The position numbers and the translations under genes were made by a program. Shown here in pieces: positions 1 to 11,380 of a stretch of 64,000 nucleotides of DNA. The number at the start of each line of letters is the position of its first letter. Position 1 is the stretch's first letter. The stretch is from contig CM026557.1 of NCBI GenBank assembly GCA_015143295.1, forward strand, positions 42,665,965 to 42,729,964. The letters run 5' to 3'. Below the pieces are notes generated by a model that had not been told where the DNA came from, made no database searches, and saw only the letters and a list, made by a program, of their open reading frames with translations. The DNA comes from Tetracentron sinense. Lineage: Eukaryota > Streptophyta > Magnoliopsida > Trochodendrales > Trochodendraceae.

Positions 1-600
1 CGAGACAAATATATATATATATATATTTGAGTAATTTGATACATGTCTGTGTAGGGAATTTTCTTCTGGTGGAGATTGGGAGTGTATGGGTGTGATCATT
101 TTTTGAATCCAGCAAAATTGAGTTCACATGGAGTTGCCTTAAAGGAGTTGAGAGGATTTTACCTGACCATGTTTAACACCCTTTAGATTTTTTAACATCA
201 TGTGATGCATATTGAAGTGCTACCTCAATTAGATTTAAGGGGTAGTGTTTGGAAAGTATTTAGAAGGTTTTTCTTTTAGTTGTTGAACTTGTAGGGCTGT
301 TGGTCCTTTCCATGTTAGGCGGGAGTTATACTTCAAATTCTTGTGCCCCACCCCAATAGTGTTCAGGTTGCAGATCATTATTGTAAAGTTGAATCGGACT
401 AAATATTTAGAGTGGTCTCAATCTACCCGGATGTTTATTGGTAGTAGAGGCAAGTTGAGATATATATAAATAAAAAGTGAATGAACTAGCCCCTGATGGG
501 AGGCAAAAGATTTAACTATGTCTTGGCTTCTGCCCTCTATGCAATCTCAAATCAATGGACGGTTCTCAATTCTCAAAACACGAGATATTTGGGATTCTGC
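1..600. other. left edge, TERT intron 8, no gene seen
   Basis: No coding region is recognised before the copia fragment. A short (AT)n run sits at the extreme left. If the TERT model is right, this is intronic, because exon 8 ends at 12915 and transcription runs leftward. Confidence 0.5.
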
Positions 601-639
601 AGCCTAGACATATTCCCAAGTGGAGAATATTGTGTGTGT

Positions 640-1624
640 ACCAATTGCAACAGAAAATTTTCCATCAATGTTAGGGAGAGATGACTCTTGCCAGATATAT
701 TTTCCCAACAAATTTTGTGGGAGGAACTTGATCATTATCAGGAATACAAACCTATTTGCCCTACCGATGCTACTCAATTTAAGATGTTTGTGGAAAGAAC
801 CAGAACATTTAAGTTTTTGGCTGGATTGAACATAGACTATGAGCAAGCTTGTATTCAGATTCTTGAACAAGTCACTGTCTTCCTTGAATCAAGTCTATGC
901 TATGTCAAAAGTGAAGAGGGTTGTTATGCTTTAAATGCATGTGGAGGAAAGAGTTGGCCTTGCCTCCATGTCACAGAGGGGAGATAAAGGGAGTGAAAAG
1001 AAATTTGGTAAGACTTTTACTGGGACTAATGAGAAAAATAAGTTGATGTGTGATCACTGTGATCGTCTACGTCACACCAGGGAAACAGGTTAGGATTTGC
1101 ATGGTGGCCCAACCCAGTTTACTCATCCTGATTCTACTGCTGCTCATATACCTTCATCTTCAGGTCCTTCTACAGATCCTGCCATGCCATAGTCTATTTC
1201 TCAGAATATATCTCATCAGGGTCCCTCTAAAGAAGTGGTTATTATTTCCACGAAAGAATTGGAGAACCTACGACAAACAATGGCTCAACTTGAAGGCCCT
1301 TCTACCATTTCCACCTCCACATTTGCTACTTCCGACTTTGCTTATATCGCTTCAGTCAATTCTTTTGACCTATCCTGGATCATAGATTCAGGAGCCTCAT
1401 ATCATATGACAGATATGTCATCCTTTTTTCTTAACATAATATCAGTTTGGGTAGAGACAAAGTTTGTATTGCTGATGGGTCATTTTCTTCAGTATCAGAA
1501 AATAGAATGTCAATGTTTCTCCATGTTTCTCTATCTTCAGTACTCCAAGTTCCTAATTTTGCCACTATTCTTTTGTTTGTCAATAGCATTACCAACCCTT
1601 AAACTGCAGTTTTCACTTTTTTGA
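640..1624 (+). pseudogene. Ty1/copia gag-protease fragment, degenerate
   Basis: Several short open frames on the plus strand resemble a copia Gag followed by protease. A Gag-like stretch near 800-870 reads FLAGLNIDYEQ, a typical motif of plant copia Gag, and resembles the equivalent part of the copia element near 45000. Farther on, near 1375-1425, the frame reads WIIDSGASYHMT, with the aspartic protease DSGA signature just after a zinc-knuckle-type region. The reading frame is broken by stops and shifts, and integrase, reverse transcriptase and LTRs are not present. It is a dead fragment, cut on the right by a GC-rich-ended repeat starting near 1625. Copia origin is confident; family identity is not. 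Confidence 0.75.
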
Positions 1625-1985
1625 CGACTAAGTTTGTGAGTCATTTCGTCCATACATTTCATATGTATCCTACGGGATATTGTTTCTCCTCATTTACAGG
1701 GGCATCTGTCCCCTTGCCCCATGCCTATGCCCTATTAAAAAATATGTAGTATAAAAAATACATATCATTTTCAAAAGTTCAGAGGCAACTGCCCCTTTGT
1801 TTAGTGACTCCTCCTTTTGGATGGGGTGCCATATGGCACTCTTTTATTGGAAAAGAAGAGGAGATCTCAAAAGTTCAAGGGGACAGCTGCCCCCATACCC
1901 CATGGCTACACCCTATTAAACTATATTTTTTTCTAAAAGTTTAGGGGGGGAAGCTACCACCCATGCCCTATGGCTTTATTTTTGG
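1622..1985. mobile_element. fragment related to the 51124-51759 GC-rich-ended element
   Basis: This stretch repeats units built on 'aagttca-gggg-cagctgcccc-ttgcccc-atggctatgccc-tgttaaa', the same internal units as the complete element at 51124-51759. Both also share the phrase 'catttcgtccata'. The terminal GGAGCC-type ends are not visible here, so it is a truncated copy that interrupts or borders the copia fragment. Confidence 0.6.
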
Positions 1986-2576
1986 CCAATATATTAATAG
2001 GAAGGAAAAATGCAATTTTTCTAGAAAACCAAATTTCTTAATTATTTTTAATACAAATCTTTTCATAATTTTAGAAATTACATGTTTAATTTCTTAGGCC
2101 TATTACTAGGCCAATGTGGTTCAAAATTTAGTATGTTAGTATGGATATGCTTTTGCATGAAACCCATATGGATAAAGTTATGGAGATGTACAAACTCATG
2201 TAACGGTAGCGGTGACTATGACGACGACTCAATATTCACAAGGGGAGAGTTAGTGCAACTTGGAAAGACAAGTGCCACCAATTTTTTTTATAAATATACA
2301 CCGAGGTATCATCATCATCGCACCTTCCAAAAAAAAAAGTATCACCATCTTGTCATGAGGTGGATAGTATTATAATAGTCATGTAGATTGTAGAGAACCA
2401 GTATTATCACCATCTTAGTCAGCACAGAGACAATGGCTTCAAGCCTTCAAAACACTATAGAAAATTAATTGTAGCCCCAGGTGTAATGGAATCCGTGTGG
2501 TTTTATACTAACAATGCATGGATGCTACATTAGTATCATACTTATACATAAACGATTGCTATGTAACAGTTGCAAA
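1986..2576. other. intronic sequence, no gene seen
   Basis: AT-rich sequence with a few short open frames that match nothing I know. It lies in TERT intron 8 between two repeat fragments. Confidence 0.4.
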
Positions 2577-3235
2577 TAGGGGTGGACACAAGACGAGCTA
2601 GGTTGATGGCTCAACTCGGATTGGCTCGATCAAAACAAGCTCAAGCTCGAAAATATCACTTGATTGGGCCGGGCTGAGCCGAGCTGAGTTTTCAAGCTTG
2701 AAATGTATTCCGAGCTCGAGCCAAGGAATGTTTGCTTCAACTAGGCTTGATTCGGCCCGGCTTGAATATTATATAAAAAAAATAAAAAATATTATTTATA
2801 TATATCATTATTATATATATAAATAATATAAAAAAAAAAAGGGTGGTGATTAGTACACCACTCATTAGACTATGTAGTCTAATGCCATGGCCACATGTCC
2901 CTTTTAACACTCCTTTAACTATGGTTAAGCTTAAGAAAATTAAATATAATATTTTTGCTTTTTAAAAATCAAGGTTAGATTGCTTAACCCTAGGAGTGAG
3001 TGAATCTTAAGTCTTAACTACAATTGATGTGTGGTAAAAAGGGGGCATTGACTAATGAGGACTGCACATTAGACTAAATACTCTAATGCGGCAGTAAGTT
3101 AAGTATTCCTATAAAAAATTATTATTTTTATTTAAAATTATTTTTTAAAATAAATCAAGCCGAGCTCAAGCCAAGCTGTATTTGATTTCGAGCCGATTTT
3201 TCGAGCATCATTTCAAGCCAAGACATAAATAGCAT
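2577..3235. mobile_element. GCTCG-rich hAT-like element, right end lost
   Basis: It begins TAGGGGTGGACACA, matching the left terminus of the complete element at 24125-25136, and carries the same subterminal repeats (gagctcgagcc, ggctcgatcaa). A second block of GAGCTCAAG-type repeats lies at 3155-3225, as expected near the other end, but no CACCCCTA terminus or target duplication is found. A foldback repeat sits inside it at about 2850-3105. Confidence 0.6.
2850..3105. repeat. foldback MITE-like repeat, copy A
   Basis: The core has inverted arms: 'tttaactatggttaagctt' on the left and 'gaatcttaagtcttaact' on the right. It is flanked by short palindromes such as TTAGACTATGTAGTCTAATG. The same core occurs at 14545-14700 and 14710-14935, so this is a dispersed family nested in the GCTCG-rich element. 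Confidence 0.65.
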
Positions 3236-3254
3236 TACGGGAAAAAATGGATCG

Positions 3255-3520
3255 TTTTAAATCAAAATGGTTGTCGTTTATACTAAAAATGAGTTTCAGC
3301 ACTACAAGTCCTTTTTTCAAAAAAAATCCATTTCTAGTATAAACAATTCGTTTATAGTAAAAACAACTTAGAATCATTTTTAGTATTAAAAAATCTTTTA
3401 TAATAAAAATAACCTAGAAATGGTCGTTTTTTACTAAAAATGACCTGGAATAGGAACTTTTTTATATAAAAAAGGAGGCATTTTTACAACCAACCATAAG
3501 TGGCGTCATTTATAGTAAAA
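3255..3520. repeat. short interspersed motif array, possible CACTA subterminal region
   Basis: Motifs like 'tttatactaaaaatga' and 'atttatagtaaaaacaac' recur roughly every 30-40 bp in both orientations, and 'cactacaag' occurs at 3299. Closely spaced subterminal repeats next to a CACTA end are typical of CACTA transposons, but no opposite end or 3-bp duplication was found, so the class is tentative. Confidence 0.35.
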
Positions 3521-3536
3521 ACAACACCAAAAAAAC

Positions 3537-3572
3537 AACGTTACATAATGGTAACGATGTTATGTAACGGTT
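3537..3572. repeat. palindrome (GTTACATAA...TTATGTAAC)
   Basis: GTTACATAA is followed after a short loop by TTATGTAAC, forming a strong hairpin. A related 'atgtaacagtt' occurs near 2561. It could be a transposon end; no function is assigned. Confidence 0.5.
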
Positions 3573-4138
3573 TCAGTAGGGTTCGTTACGAAGGATAAAC
3601 CTTGCCCTTTCCAATTGCATCTCTAATGTACATTGTTGCTTTTTGCATTTTTTTTAATCCTAAGTATGTAGTAATGTGTATATTAACATTTCCTGAAATT
3701 TTATTGACATATTCCATTTTTGTTCTAATTTTTCCATCGAATTATGAACAATCCGTCATTTGGATAATATTTTGCGATATTTCCCATGATGCTGATATCA
3801 ACATTTAAAACCTTTCTTATCAAAAACCAAATAAAGTTAGCCAAATAGGACCAAATCTCAGATATTGTTCGATTTTATATTATGCTGAAAGGGAACTGAA
3901 GAAAATTAATGTGTTCAAAATATAGAAAGACATTTTGAGAATGCCCAACTGGAGGGTGCAAATATTATTGTTAGTTGGTTAAACCATAATATCCTCCTAA
4001 TAAAAAACTCAATAGGCCCAACAATGCTATTTAACTCGCCAATACAATGAACATGCACAATATATAGTTCTATGCTCTATATATCAAAGCAAAAGGACAA
4101 CTAATCTTTCCTAAGATTCCCCCAAGTCTAGAATGTTA
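3573..4138. other. intronic sequence, no gene seen
   Basis: AT-rich sequence with one short open frame (3602-3808) lacking any recognisable domain. It is the left flank of the composite hAT-like element that starts at 4147. Confidence 0.4.
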
Positions 4139-4248
4139 ATGTCATGCATGGTTGTTAAGGCGACTTGAGATGAAAAACCCCATGGACGCTTGAGGCGCCC
4201 GAGGCGTCACCCGATGATCTTTTTTGCTGTAGAAATCCCCTCGATATG

Positions 4249-4594
4249 TGTAGAGACCCGGATTTCTTTCTATGTAATTACCCCACTCTTCAAGGGCATT
4301 CTAGTCATTTGGACTTATTAATGTGTATGTTCGTGTGTTAATAAATGTTATAGTTTTTTTTAAGAGTTTAAAACAATTAAACCAAGGTAAGAATGGAAGA
4401 AAAGAAAAGAAAAAGAATAAAAATTAAGAAAATAGAACAGTCGGTTGGCCGCCCCTCATGCCCAGTCGACTGACTATATAAAAAGGGGAGAGCAGTAGCT
4501 CCCTAAGCAAGCCGATCGACCGCTCCATCAACCCGGTCGACCGACTGTATGGAAAAATGAGAAATCAGGGGAACAATAGCTCCCCTTAGTATGT
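4249..4594 (+). repeat. truncated 5' LTR of the Tekay-like element
   Basis: It aligns by eye with the first ~345 bp of the 3' LTR at 6634, including 'tcttcaagggcatt' and 'gtctattaataaatg'-type blocks and the repeated 'ggtcgaccgactgtat' motif. Homology stops near 4594, where pol sequence begins, so a single deletion removed the rest of the LTR plus gag, protease and most of reverse transcriptase. Confidence 0.75.
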
Positions 4595-4609
4595 CAGGTT
4601 CGAGTAGAA

Positions 4610-6587
4610 TGAGAAATCTGAAAAGAGTTTTCTTGAGTTATAGAAGCGTCTCACCACCGCTCTGATCTTGACGAAACCATCCGGTAGCGGAGGTTTTATG
4701 GTGTACAGTGATGTCTCACTCATTGGGTTAGGATGTGTCCTTATACAACACGAAAAGGTCATTGCCTAGGCCTCCTGGCAATTGAAGGATCACGAGAAGA
4801 ACTACCCTACCCATGACTTGGAGTTGGCAACAGTTGTCTTTACTCTGAAAATCTTGCGACATTACTTGTACGGTGAGCAGTTTGAGGTATTCACCGACCA
4901 TAAGAGTTTAAAGTATTTGTTCTCGCAGAAAGAGCTGAACTTGACGCAACATCGTTGGGTGGAATTCCTTAAGGACTATGATTGCTCTATCCAATATCAC
5001 CCGGGGAAAGCAAATGCAGTGGCAGATGCGCTAAGTCGAAGACCTACGGGATTCTTGGCACACTTGATGGTCCAAGAATGGAAGTTACTCGAAGATATGA
5101 CTAACCTTGACTTGGGTTTTGGTGTTGAAGCATCTGGAGCCTTGGTGGCTAACATCGTGGCTAGGCCAACAAGATTAAAGACCTGCAGTGGGACGATAAA
5201 GAACTGCACGCTGCAATTAGCAAGTCGATTAGCAACGGGTGTGTGGACTTCTCTTGGAGAAATGGTGGGATCTCCTTTAACGATAGACTTTATGTTCCGG
5301 CTAATGAGGAATTGAAAAGAGAGATTCTAAACGAAGCACACAAGTCTAAGTACACTGTCCATCCGAGAGGTACCAAGATGTATCAGAGCCTCAAGAAGTA
5401 CTTCTGGTGGAGGAATATGAAAAGCGATATGGCTACCTACATGGTCAAAGTATTTGGTTTGCCAGCAGGTCAAAGCCGAGCACCGAAGACCAGCCGGGCT
5501 TCTCCAGACACTTCCTATTCCCGAGTGGAAGTGGGAAAATATCTCTATGGATTTCATTGTTGGTCTGCCAAGGACAGCTAAGAATTTTGATGCTATTTGG
5601 TTGTGGTTGACCGATTGACTAAATCGGCTCATTTTCTTCCGTATCGAACCACGTTCAATTCCAACCAGTTAACCAACTTTTACATCAAGGAAGTAGTCCG
5701 TTTGCACGGAGTGTCAGTTAGTATTGTATCTGATCGAGACCCGAGAATTACTTCCAGGTTCTAGAAGAGTTTTCAGCAAGCTATGGGTTCTCGTCTGGAT
5801 TTCAGTACGGCGTTTCATCCACAAATGGATAGGCAAACCAAGAGGTGAATCAGATAATAGAAGAATGCTACGAGCGTGCATGTTAGATCTCTAGGGCAGC
5901 TGGGATGACCACTTGCCGTTGGTTGAAATTGCCTACAACAATAGCTATCAAGCGAGCATTCAAATGGCACCGTTTGAGGCACTCTATGGGAGGAGTTGTC
6001 GTTCACCACTGTGTTGGGATGATGTCGGTGAGAGGAAACTTCTGGGCCCTGAACTCATTGGTCAGACTATGGGCCGAGTTCAGTTGATCAGGAAGATGTT
6101 GAAAACGGCTCAGAGTAGGCAGAAGAGCTATGCTGATACTTGTAGGAGAGACCTTGAATTCCAAGTTGGGGATTTCGTGTTTGTCAAGATCTCGTTTACG
6201 AAGTGCGTAATGAGGTTCGGCAAGCGAGGCAAGCTCAGCCCGAGATATGTGATTCCTTTTGAGATCGCCACCCAAGTCGAAGAAGTAGCTTACCGGGTTA
6301 CCTTGCCTAACCATACGGTGAGTGTGCATAATGTTTTCCACATTTCCATGTTGAGGATACACATCTTCGACCCGTCGCATGTTATTAATAGACTTCGAAC
6401 CGTTGCAAATTCGAGAGGACTTGTCTATAGTGGAGAAGCCGGCTCAAATTCTTGACCGGAAAGAGCAAGTTTTACGCACAAAGATCGTTCCCTTAGTGTT
6501 ATTACAATGGGAGCATCATTCTAGGGAAGAAGCCATGTGGGAGCGTGAGGATGAAGTCCGAGCCAAGTACCCGTACTTGTTCACCTA
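4610..6587 (+). pseudogene. gypsy pol remnant: RNase H, integrase, chromodomain-like tail
   Basis: Reading frames on the plus strand give RNase H (PSGSGGFMVYSD near 4670-4705, [10 protein letters not shown] near 4900, [16 protein letters not shown] near 5000), then integrase. The H2C2 zinc-binding region is at 5330-5470, and the catalytic core has MDFIVGLP near 5550 and SDRDPR near 5730. The C-terminal part at 5913-6455 keeps YNNSYQ and FEALYGR. A tail near 6440-6585 (ILDRKEQVLRTK, then WEREDEVRAKYPYLF) matches the chromodomain-like end of Tekay/Del polyproteins. Stops and frameshifts occur near 4768, 5450, 5765 and 5850, so no functional protein is made. Confidence 0.85.
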
Positions 6588-7479
6588 AGGTACGTAAATT
6601 TCGAGGACGAAATTCTCATAAGGGGGAGGAGGATGTAGAGACCCGAATTTCTTTCCGTATAATTACCCCGCTCTTCAAGGGCATTTTAGTCAATTTGACT
6701 TGTTAATGTGTATGTTCGTGTGTTAATAAATGTTATAGTTTGTTTAAGAGTTTAAAACAATTAAACCAAGGTAAGAATGGAAGAAAATAAAACAAAAATA
6801 AGAAAAAAATAATAATAATAGAACAGTTGGTCGACCGCCCCTCATGGCTGGTCGACCGACTGTATAAAAAGGGGAGAGTTGTAGCTTCCTAAGCAAGCTG
6901 GTCGATCACCCCATCACTCTGGTCGACCGACTGTATCGAAAAATGAGAAATCGAACAGTAGCTCTCCTAAGCCATCCGGTCAACCGCTCATCGCAAAATT
7001 TGGGTTTTAAACCCATTTTGCAAGATTTTTAAGGGTAAATTAGGGTTTTCATAACCCTAAGTCTATAAATAGCCTTCAATTTCGGGGGTTTGAGATCCCT
7101 AAGTCTCGCAAACCCTAATTTGACAAAGTAGAGGAGAAACTTAGGGTTTCTAAGTGTTGGCTTGCTTGTGAATGAAGAAATTGCTCAAGAGAAAAGAATA
7201 AAGCTTGGAAATCATCATCAAGCCTTCTTGGGAGCGATTTGGATCGAATGGAACGATCCCAAAGGTCGATATACTATCCAACACAACTCTATTATGAATA
7301 TATGCATGTTTAAGATTTAATAAGTTAGAAATGTTAGATTATTGGAATGATTATGGTGATATTGTAGGAAATGGAGTATGGGTTATGTGTATCATGGATG
7401 TATATGGTTTTGTGAGTATGAATTGGGGAAAATGCGAAGTGTTATGTGATGTTCAAGCTATGGAAGGGTGAAATGAAGG

Positions 7480-7667
7480 ATGGGAATGTACGTGGATGGA
7501 TTTCATGGATTTGAATGGTCTTCGATTGATGAGAAATGGAGGATGGGAATGTATGTGGATGGATTTCATAGATTTGTATGGTCGTGGATTGATGAGAAAT
7601 GGAGGATAGGAATGTATGTGGATGGATTTCATGCATTTGTATGATCGTGGATTGATGAGAAATGGAG
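7480..7667. repeat. 63-bp tandem repeat inside the gypsy LTR
   Basis: Units built on 'tggatggatttcat...gattgatgagaaatggagg' restart near 7495, 7558 and 7621. A diverged fourth unit continues at about 8390 beyond the hAT insertion. Because 63 is a multiple of three, the array produces a spurious minus-strand open frame at 7442-7720. Confidence 0.8.
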
Positions 7668-7675
7668 GATGGGAA

Positions 7676-8378
7676 CATAGTCACAAAGTCAGGATTCGGG
7701 AATAATTTGGCAAGGGTCAAATACGGAAAAATTTGAAAATTTCAAGAAAATACGGGAAACTTCGGGAATAAAACGGAAAAAAATTTAATAATTATAAAAA
7801 TTAGAAAGGATGCTAATTAATGTATCTAACAATTTGATGAGATAATATACAAAAGGAGTAACTATAATCAACAACAATAAGTTCAAAACATCATTTTAAC
7901 ATCGAATTCATTTCATCAAAGGCATCAAAATTCATTAAAACATCAACAATCGAGATTAAAAAGACTATAATATGCATATTAATAAAGTCACTAATTCATA
8001 TTCATCAATCGCTCAAAAGCGTCATCAAAGTCATCAATATCTACATAATCTTAATTTCCAAAAAAATTCCAAGATTATCTATTTTTTTTTGTATTATTAG
8101 TTTTAAACGGGTTTTTTTTCTTATTATTCGTTTTAAACGTGTTTTAAATGATAATACGCGTTTTTTTTTTCAAAAAACGGGTTTTAAACGCAGTTTTCTA
8201 CGGTAGGGTATTAATGCGCTTTTTAAACGGGTTTTTTTGTATTATTCGTTTTAAAAGTGTTGTAAATGAAAATACGAGTTTTTTTTCAAAAAAACGGGGT
8301 TTTAAACGTCATTTTATACGGTATGGTATTAATGCGCGTCTTAAACAGGGCAAAAAAATGTAGTTTTTTGTGAACATA
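7676..8378. mobile_element. 703-bp hAT-like MITE inside the LTR tandem array
   Basis: Flanked by exact 8-bp direct repeats GATGGGAA (7668-7675 and 8379-8386). Ends are CATAGTCACAAA and, inverted, TATGTTCACAAA. The left end (TCACAAAGTCAGGATTCGGG, then aataatttgg) closely resembles the right end of the large hAT element at 29064 read on the minus strand, so this is likely a deletion derivative of that family. A two-copy tandem repeat of about 119 bp ('gtattaatgcgc' at about 8209 and 8328) fills its right third. Confidence 0.8.
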
Positions 8379-8989
8379 GATGGGAATATATGTGGATGGA
8401 TTTTATGGGTTGTATGACTTGTAGATTGTTGAGAAATAGAGGTTGGGCCAATGTGATGGAGGATGAATAATTTAGAAATTGATATTTGCGAATTTGACTA
8501 TGAAATATGCTAAAAATTATGATAAGGTTATATATGTGATTGTTTTTTAAATTATGCCCTAATTATGTTGTATGATAATCGATATTCAAAAATGCCAAAG
8601 TTCAGAGGCAAGACTTTCATGTTGAGAATCCTCTAACCAGGGAGATGTAACCTAGTGGAATTTATTGGCGCAAGATTAAAATCTAAGGGATGACCGATTT
8701 GAATGTTAATTACAACACCATTGCACAAGTTCGCATGTGTGGTAAGTAAGGAGTCTCACAAGGACATCCACTGATAAAGATATGAATTAAGGTTGCATGC
8801 ATTGTTAAGCTAGGAAATCATTGTTAAGTTGGGAAAGCATTGCTACACTGGGAAAGTATTGTTATGCTGGTAAAGACTGTTACACTAGTAAAGATTATTA
8901 TGCTTTCTAGGACTGCATATATTGTTAAGCTGCTCAAAATCATGTGTGCTCATATATGTATAATCTAATGATTCCAATTGCATATCTGG

Positions 8990-9205
8990 TAAAGCTGCTC
9001 TCATGATTCTAATTGCATATCTAGTAAAGCTACTCAAAGAGCATATGTATGTTCACATGTGTATGACCTCATGATCTCAATTGCATAAACTGGTAAAGCT
9101 GATTCTAATTGCATATCTGTAAAGCTGCTCAAAGAGCATATGTATGTTCACATGTGTATGACCTCATGATCTCAATTGCATAAACTGGTAAAGCTGCTCA
9201 AAAAG
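8990..9205. repeat. ~95-bp tandem repeat inside the gypsy LTR
   Basis: 'gagcatatgtatgttcacat' begins near 9039 and again near 9134, followed by the same 'gacctcatgatctcaattgc' and 'aaactggtaaagctg'. Shorter, more diverged versions of 'ggtaaagctgctc' extend left to about 8860. Confidence 0.7.
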
Positions 9206-10866
9206 TATATGTATGCTCGTATATGAACAATCTCATAAGCATTGGCATCTCATAAGTCTAAGAATCTCACACGTACACGAGTCAAGATGATGATATGATG
9301 TATTGTGCTCACATGTTTGCTACGCGCTCTGATTATGTAATTATGAGATTATGTTATTGAATATGGTATTAACTAAGTGCAGGGATACTATGATGTTAGT
9401 TAGATTTTATATACACCGAGTGTTTTTGTACTTAGCCAAACTGTTGTCTTGGCATGTGTAGAGAGATAATTTATAGTTGAGCCTTGGGTGGAGGTTTACA
9501 GAGTTGAGGAAGAAGGTGATCTTTTTCTAAGGAGGCGAGAGATTTGGATCGCTTCCCATATTACTAGATAGTTGTTTTGGTTTGGAAAAGTTGTAATAGA
9601 CCTTATGACATTTTATTTCTATTGGTTTTTGATGTTGCTTAGAGTTATATAGATTGTCAGATTTTAGCCATATGGTGGGTGATGTTCAGGATTGGTCAGA
9701 CTTGTACAGGTTGGTTTGGTTATACAAGGAAATTTTATTATTCTCACTTTTGGAAACTCGTGTTTAGCATGCCTTGTATGTTATGAGACTTAAGCAGGTT
9801 TAAGAAAGGTGGCGACCCAATGTCTCATTTTGGTCAAGGTGGGATTTGGGGTCATTACAATATGAGATCATGTATAATGTGTTTCCTTAAATAAGTAGCC
9901 CAGCAATTCATATAAATTGCAAAATCTTTATTGTTAAGATACACTTTGATAGAACCATCTTTGGAGACAGTTCTAAGAACAATAAAGGGAGATTTCAAGT
10001 GTTGGGATAAAAAAAGGGAATAAAAAAAAAATAGTCCACAATGATTGTCATGAAAGGGAGGAGAAAGAGAGATTATGAAGGATAAAAAATAGAAAGAAAC
10101 AATAGTCTACAATGACAGCCGAACATGAGAGAGAGAGAGAAGAAGGAGAGGGGAGAGGACAGTCAATGTGACATCAAACAGGAGAGCGAGAAAAGGGGGG
10201 ACAGGGAAAGGTATCTCTTACTCTCATTTGTTCTTTCTTCATTTTTCTCGATTATACTCAAGAATGTAATAAAAAATATATAATTGGTAAAATTTATAAT
10301 TATGGGGTATGCACTTATTTAAATTATAAAAGACCTCTTTAAATATGAGCTTATGAGAGTTTTGGAGGTCCGAGAAAGAATTTGGGGTATTTAAAGGTCT
10401 TTTTTTGTTATTGGACCGCTTGAGCACACCTCTATGCCTGATCACCTAGGCGATGCGTGTAACAACCATACAAAAAGCATATGGGGGCCATATGGTCCAC
10501 CCACAAACAGAGGAAGAGAGAGAGACCAATTGGTCTACCCATTGAGCGAGAGAGAGGACAGGTTAACATGAGGGAAACATACTTGGCATCGTTCCTCTCT
10601 TCTTTCTTCTTCTATTTGCAAACCTTTTTTTATGGATATACAAACCCTAACATATTATATGGTAAAAGACTTTAAAAATATATAAAACAACATATTTTTT
10701 TGTTTACTAAACCACTATATTCAAAAAAATAAACTTTTATATCCTTAATCAATAATAATATTACATATATCAAAGTTATAATAATGATTATCTAGGCGGC
10801 TAGTCTCCTGAGCCCAATAGAACACCCGGTCACCTAGGCAACGCCTTTAACAACTATGATGTCGTG

Positions 10867-11372
10867 ATAGAATCTTTTGACGTTAATTACGAAAACGAGG
10901 AATAAGCTAGTAAGTACACAAAACACACGGAATAAGTCTTTTAATTTAAGTTGAAAGATTCACCAAAGCTCTTTCGAGTTGCCGCTCATCTGAGAAGGAT
11001 AAGTTATGGGAAGCTCTCCGCAACAAAACAACATAAATGGTAGATTTAATGACAATCCTATAGCTAATATTACCTTATCCTTCATGTGATAGTGTTCGCC
11101 ATGACAACCGATGGCAAAGCACTTTCGAGTTGCCACTCATCTGAGAAGCATAAGTGAGGGGAAGCTCTCCTCAACAAAACAACATAAATGGTAGAATTGA
11201 TGACAACCCTATGGTTAATATTACCTTATCCTTCGTGTGATAGTATTTGGCATGCCAATGGGTCCTCTACACCCATCAAAGTGTTGGCAACATTACCTTA
11301 TCCTTATCTATTAGTCTTTATAATGTTCTTCATGTCCCTCGTTTGGCTTGAGCTACTTCTACACGAGGGTTT
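10867..11372. repeat. 151-bp tandem duplication in intron 8
   Basis: 'tttcgagttgccgctcatct' at about 10972 recurs at about 11123 as 'tttcgagttgccactcatct'. The copies share the following 'aagctctccncaacaaaaca' and 'tattaccttatccttc' blocks. No gene is seen. Confidence 0.7.
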
Positions 11373-11380
11373 GATTCGCT

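Larger units (their letters stand above)
4249..9859 (+). mobile_element. Ty3/gypsy Tekay (Del)-like LTR retrotransposon, internally deleted
   Basis: It starts TGTAGAGACCCG and ends with GGTCATTACA. The flanking 5-bp repeats are ATATG at 4244-4248 and ATATG at 9860-9864, an exact target duplication. The 5' LTR survives only as about 345 bp, then a deletion joins it to the end of reverse transcriptase. The 3' LTR (6634-9859) is 3.2 kb. A polypurine tract (aagggggaggagga) precedes it. The Pol end resembles the Tekay/Del lineage, which also has long LTRs. The element is inserted in a hAT-like element within TERT intron 8. Confidence 0.85.
6634..9859 (+). repeat. 3' LTR (3.2 kb) of the Tekay-like element
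   Basis: It starts TGTAGAGACCCG right after the polypurine tract and ends GGGTCATTACA before the ATATG duplication. It contains a 63-bp tandem array, a ~95-bp tandem array and a 703-bp hAT insertion, so the original LTR was about 2.5 kb. No gene is present. Confidence 0.8.
4147..10858. mobile_element. hAT-like non-autonomous element split by a gypsy element
   Basis: Left terminus is CATGGTTGTTAAGGCG and right terminus, read inverted, is CATAGTTGTTAAAGGCG. Flanking 8-bp direct repeats are ATGTCATG (4139-4146) and ATGTCGTG (10859-10866), one mismatch. Without the gypsy element at 4249-9859 it is about 1.1 kb. A similar internal right end (GTAACAACCAT) near 10464 suggests an internal duplication or second copy. 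The interior near 10100-10600 is GA-rich with no coding region. Confidence 0.7.

Noticed and set aside
7442-7720. Repetitive 92-codon minus-strand frame
   Set aside because: It is produced by a 63-bp tandem repeat in a gypsy LTR, not by a gene.
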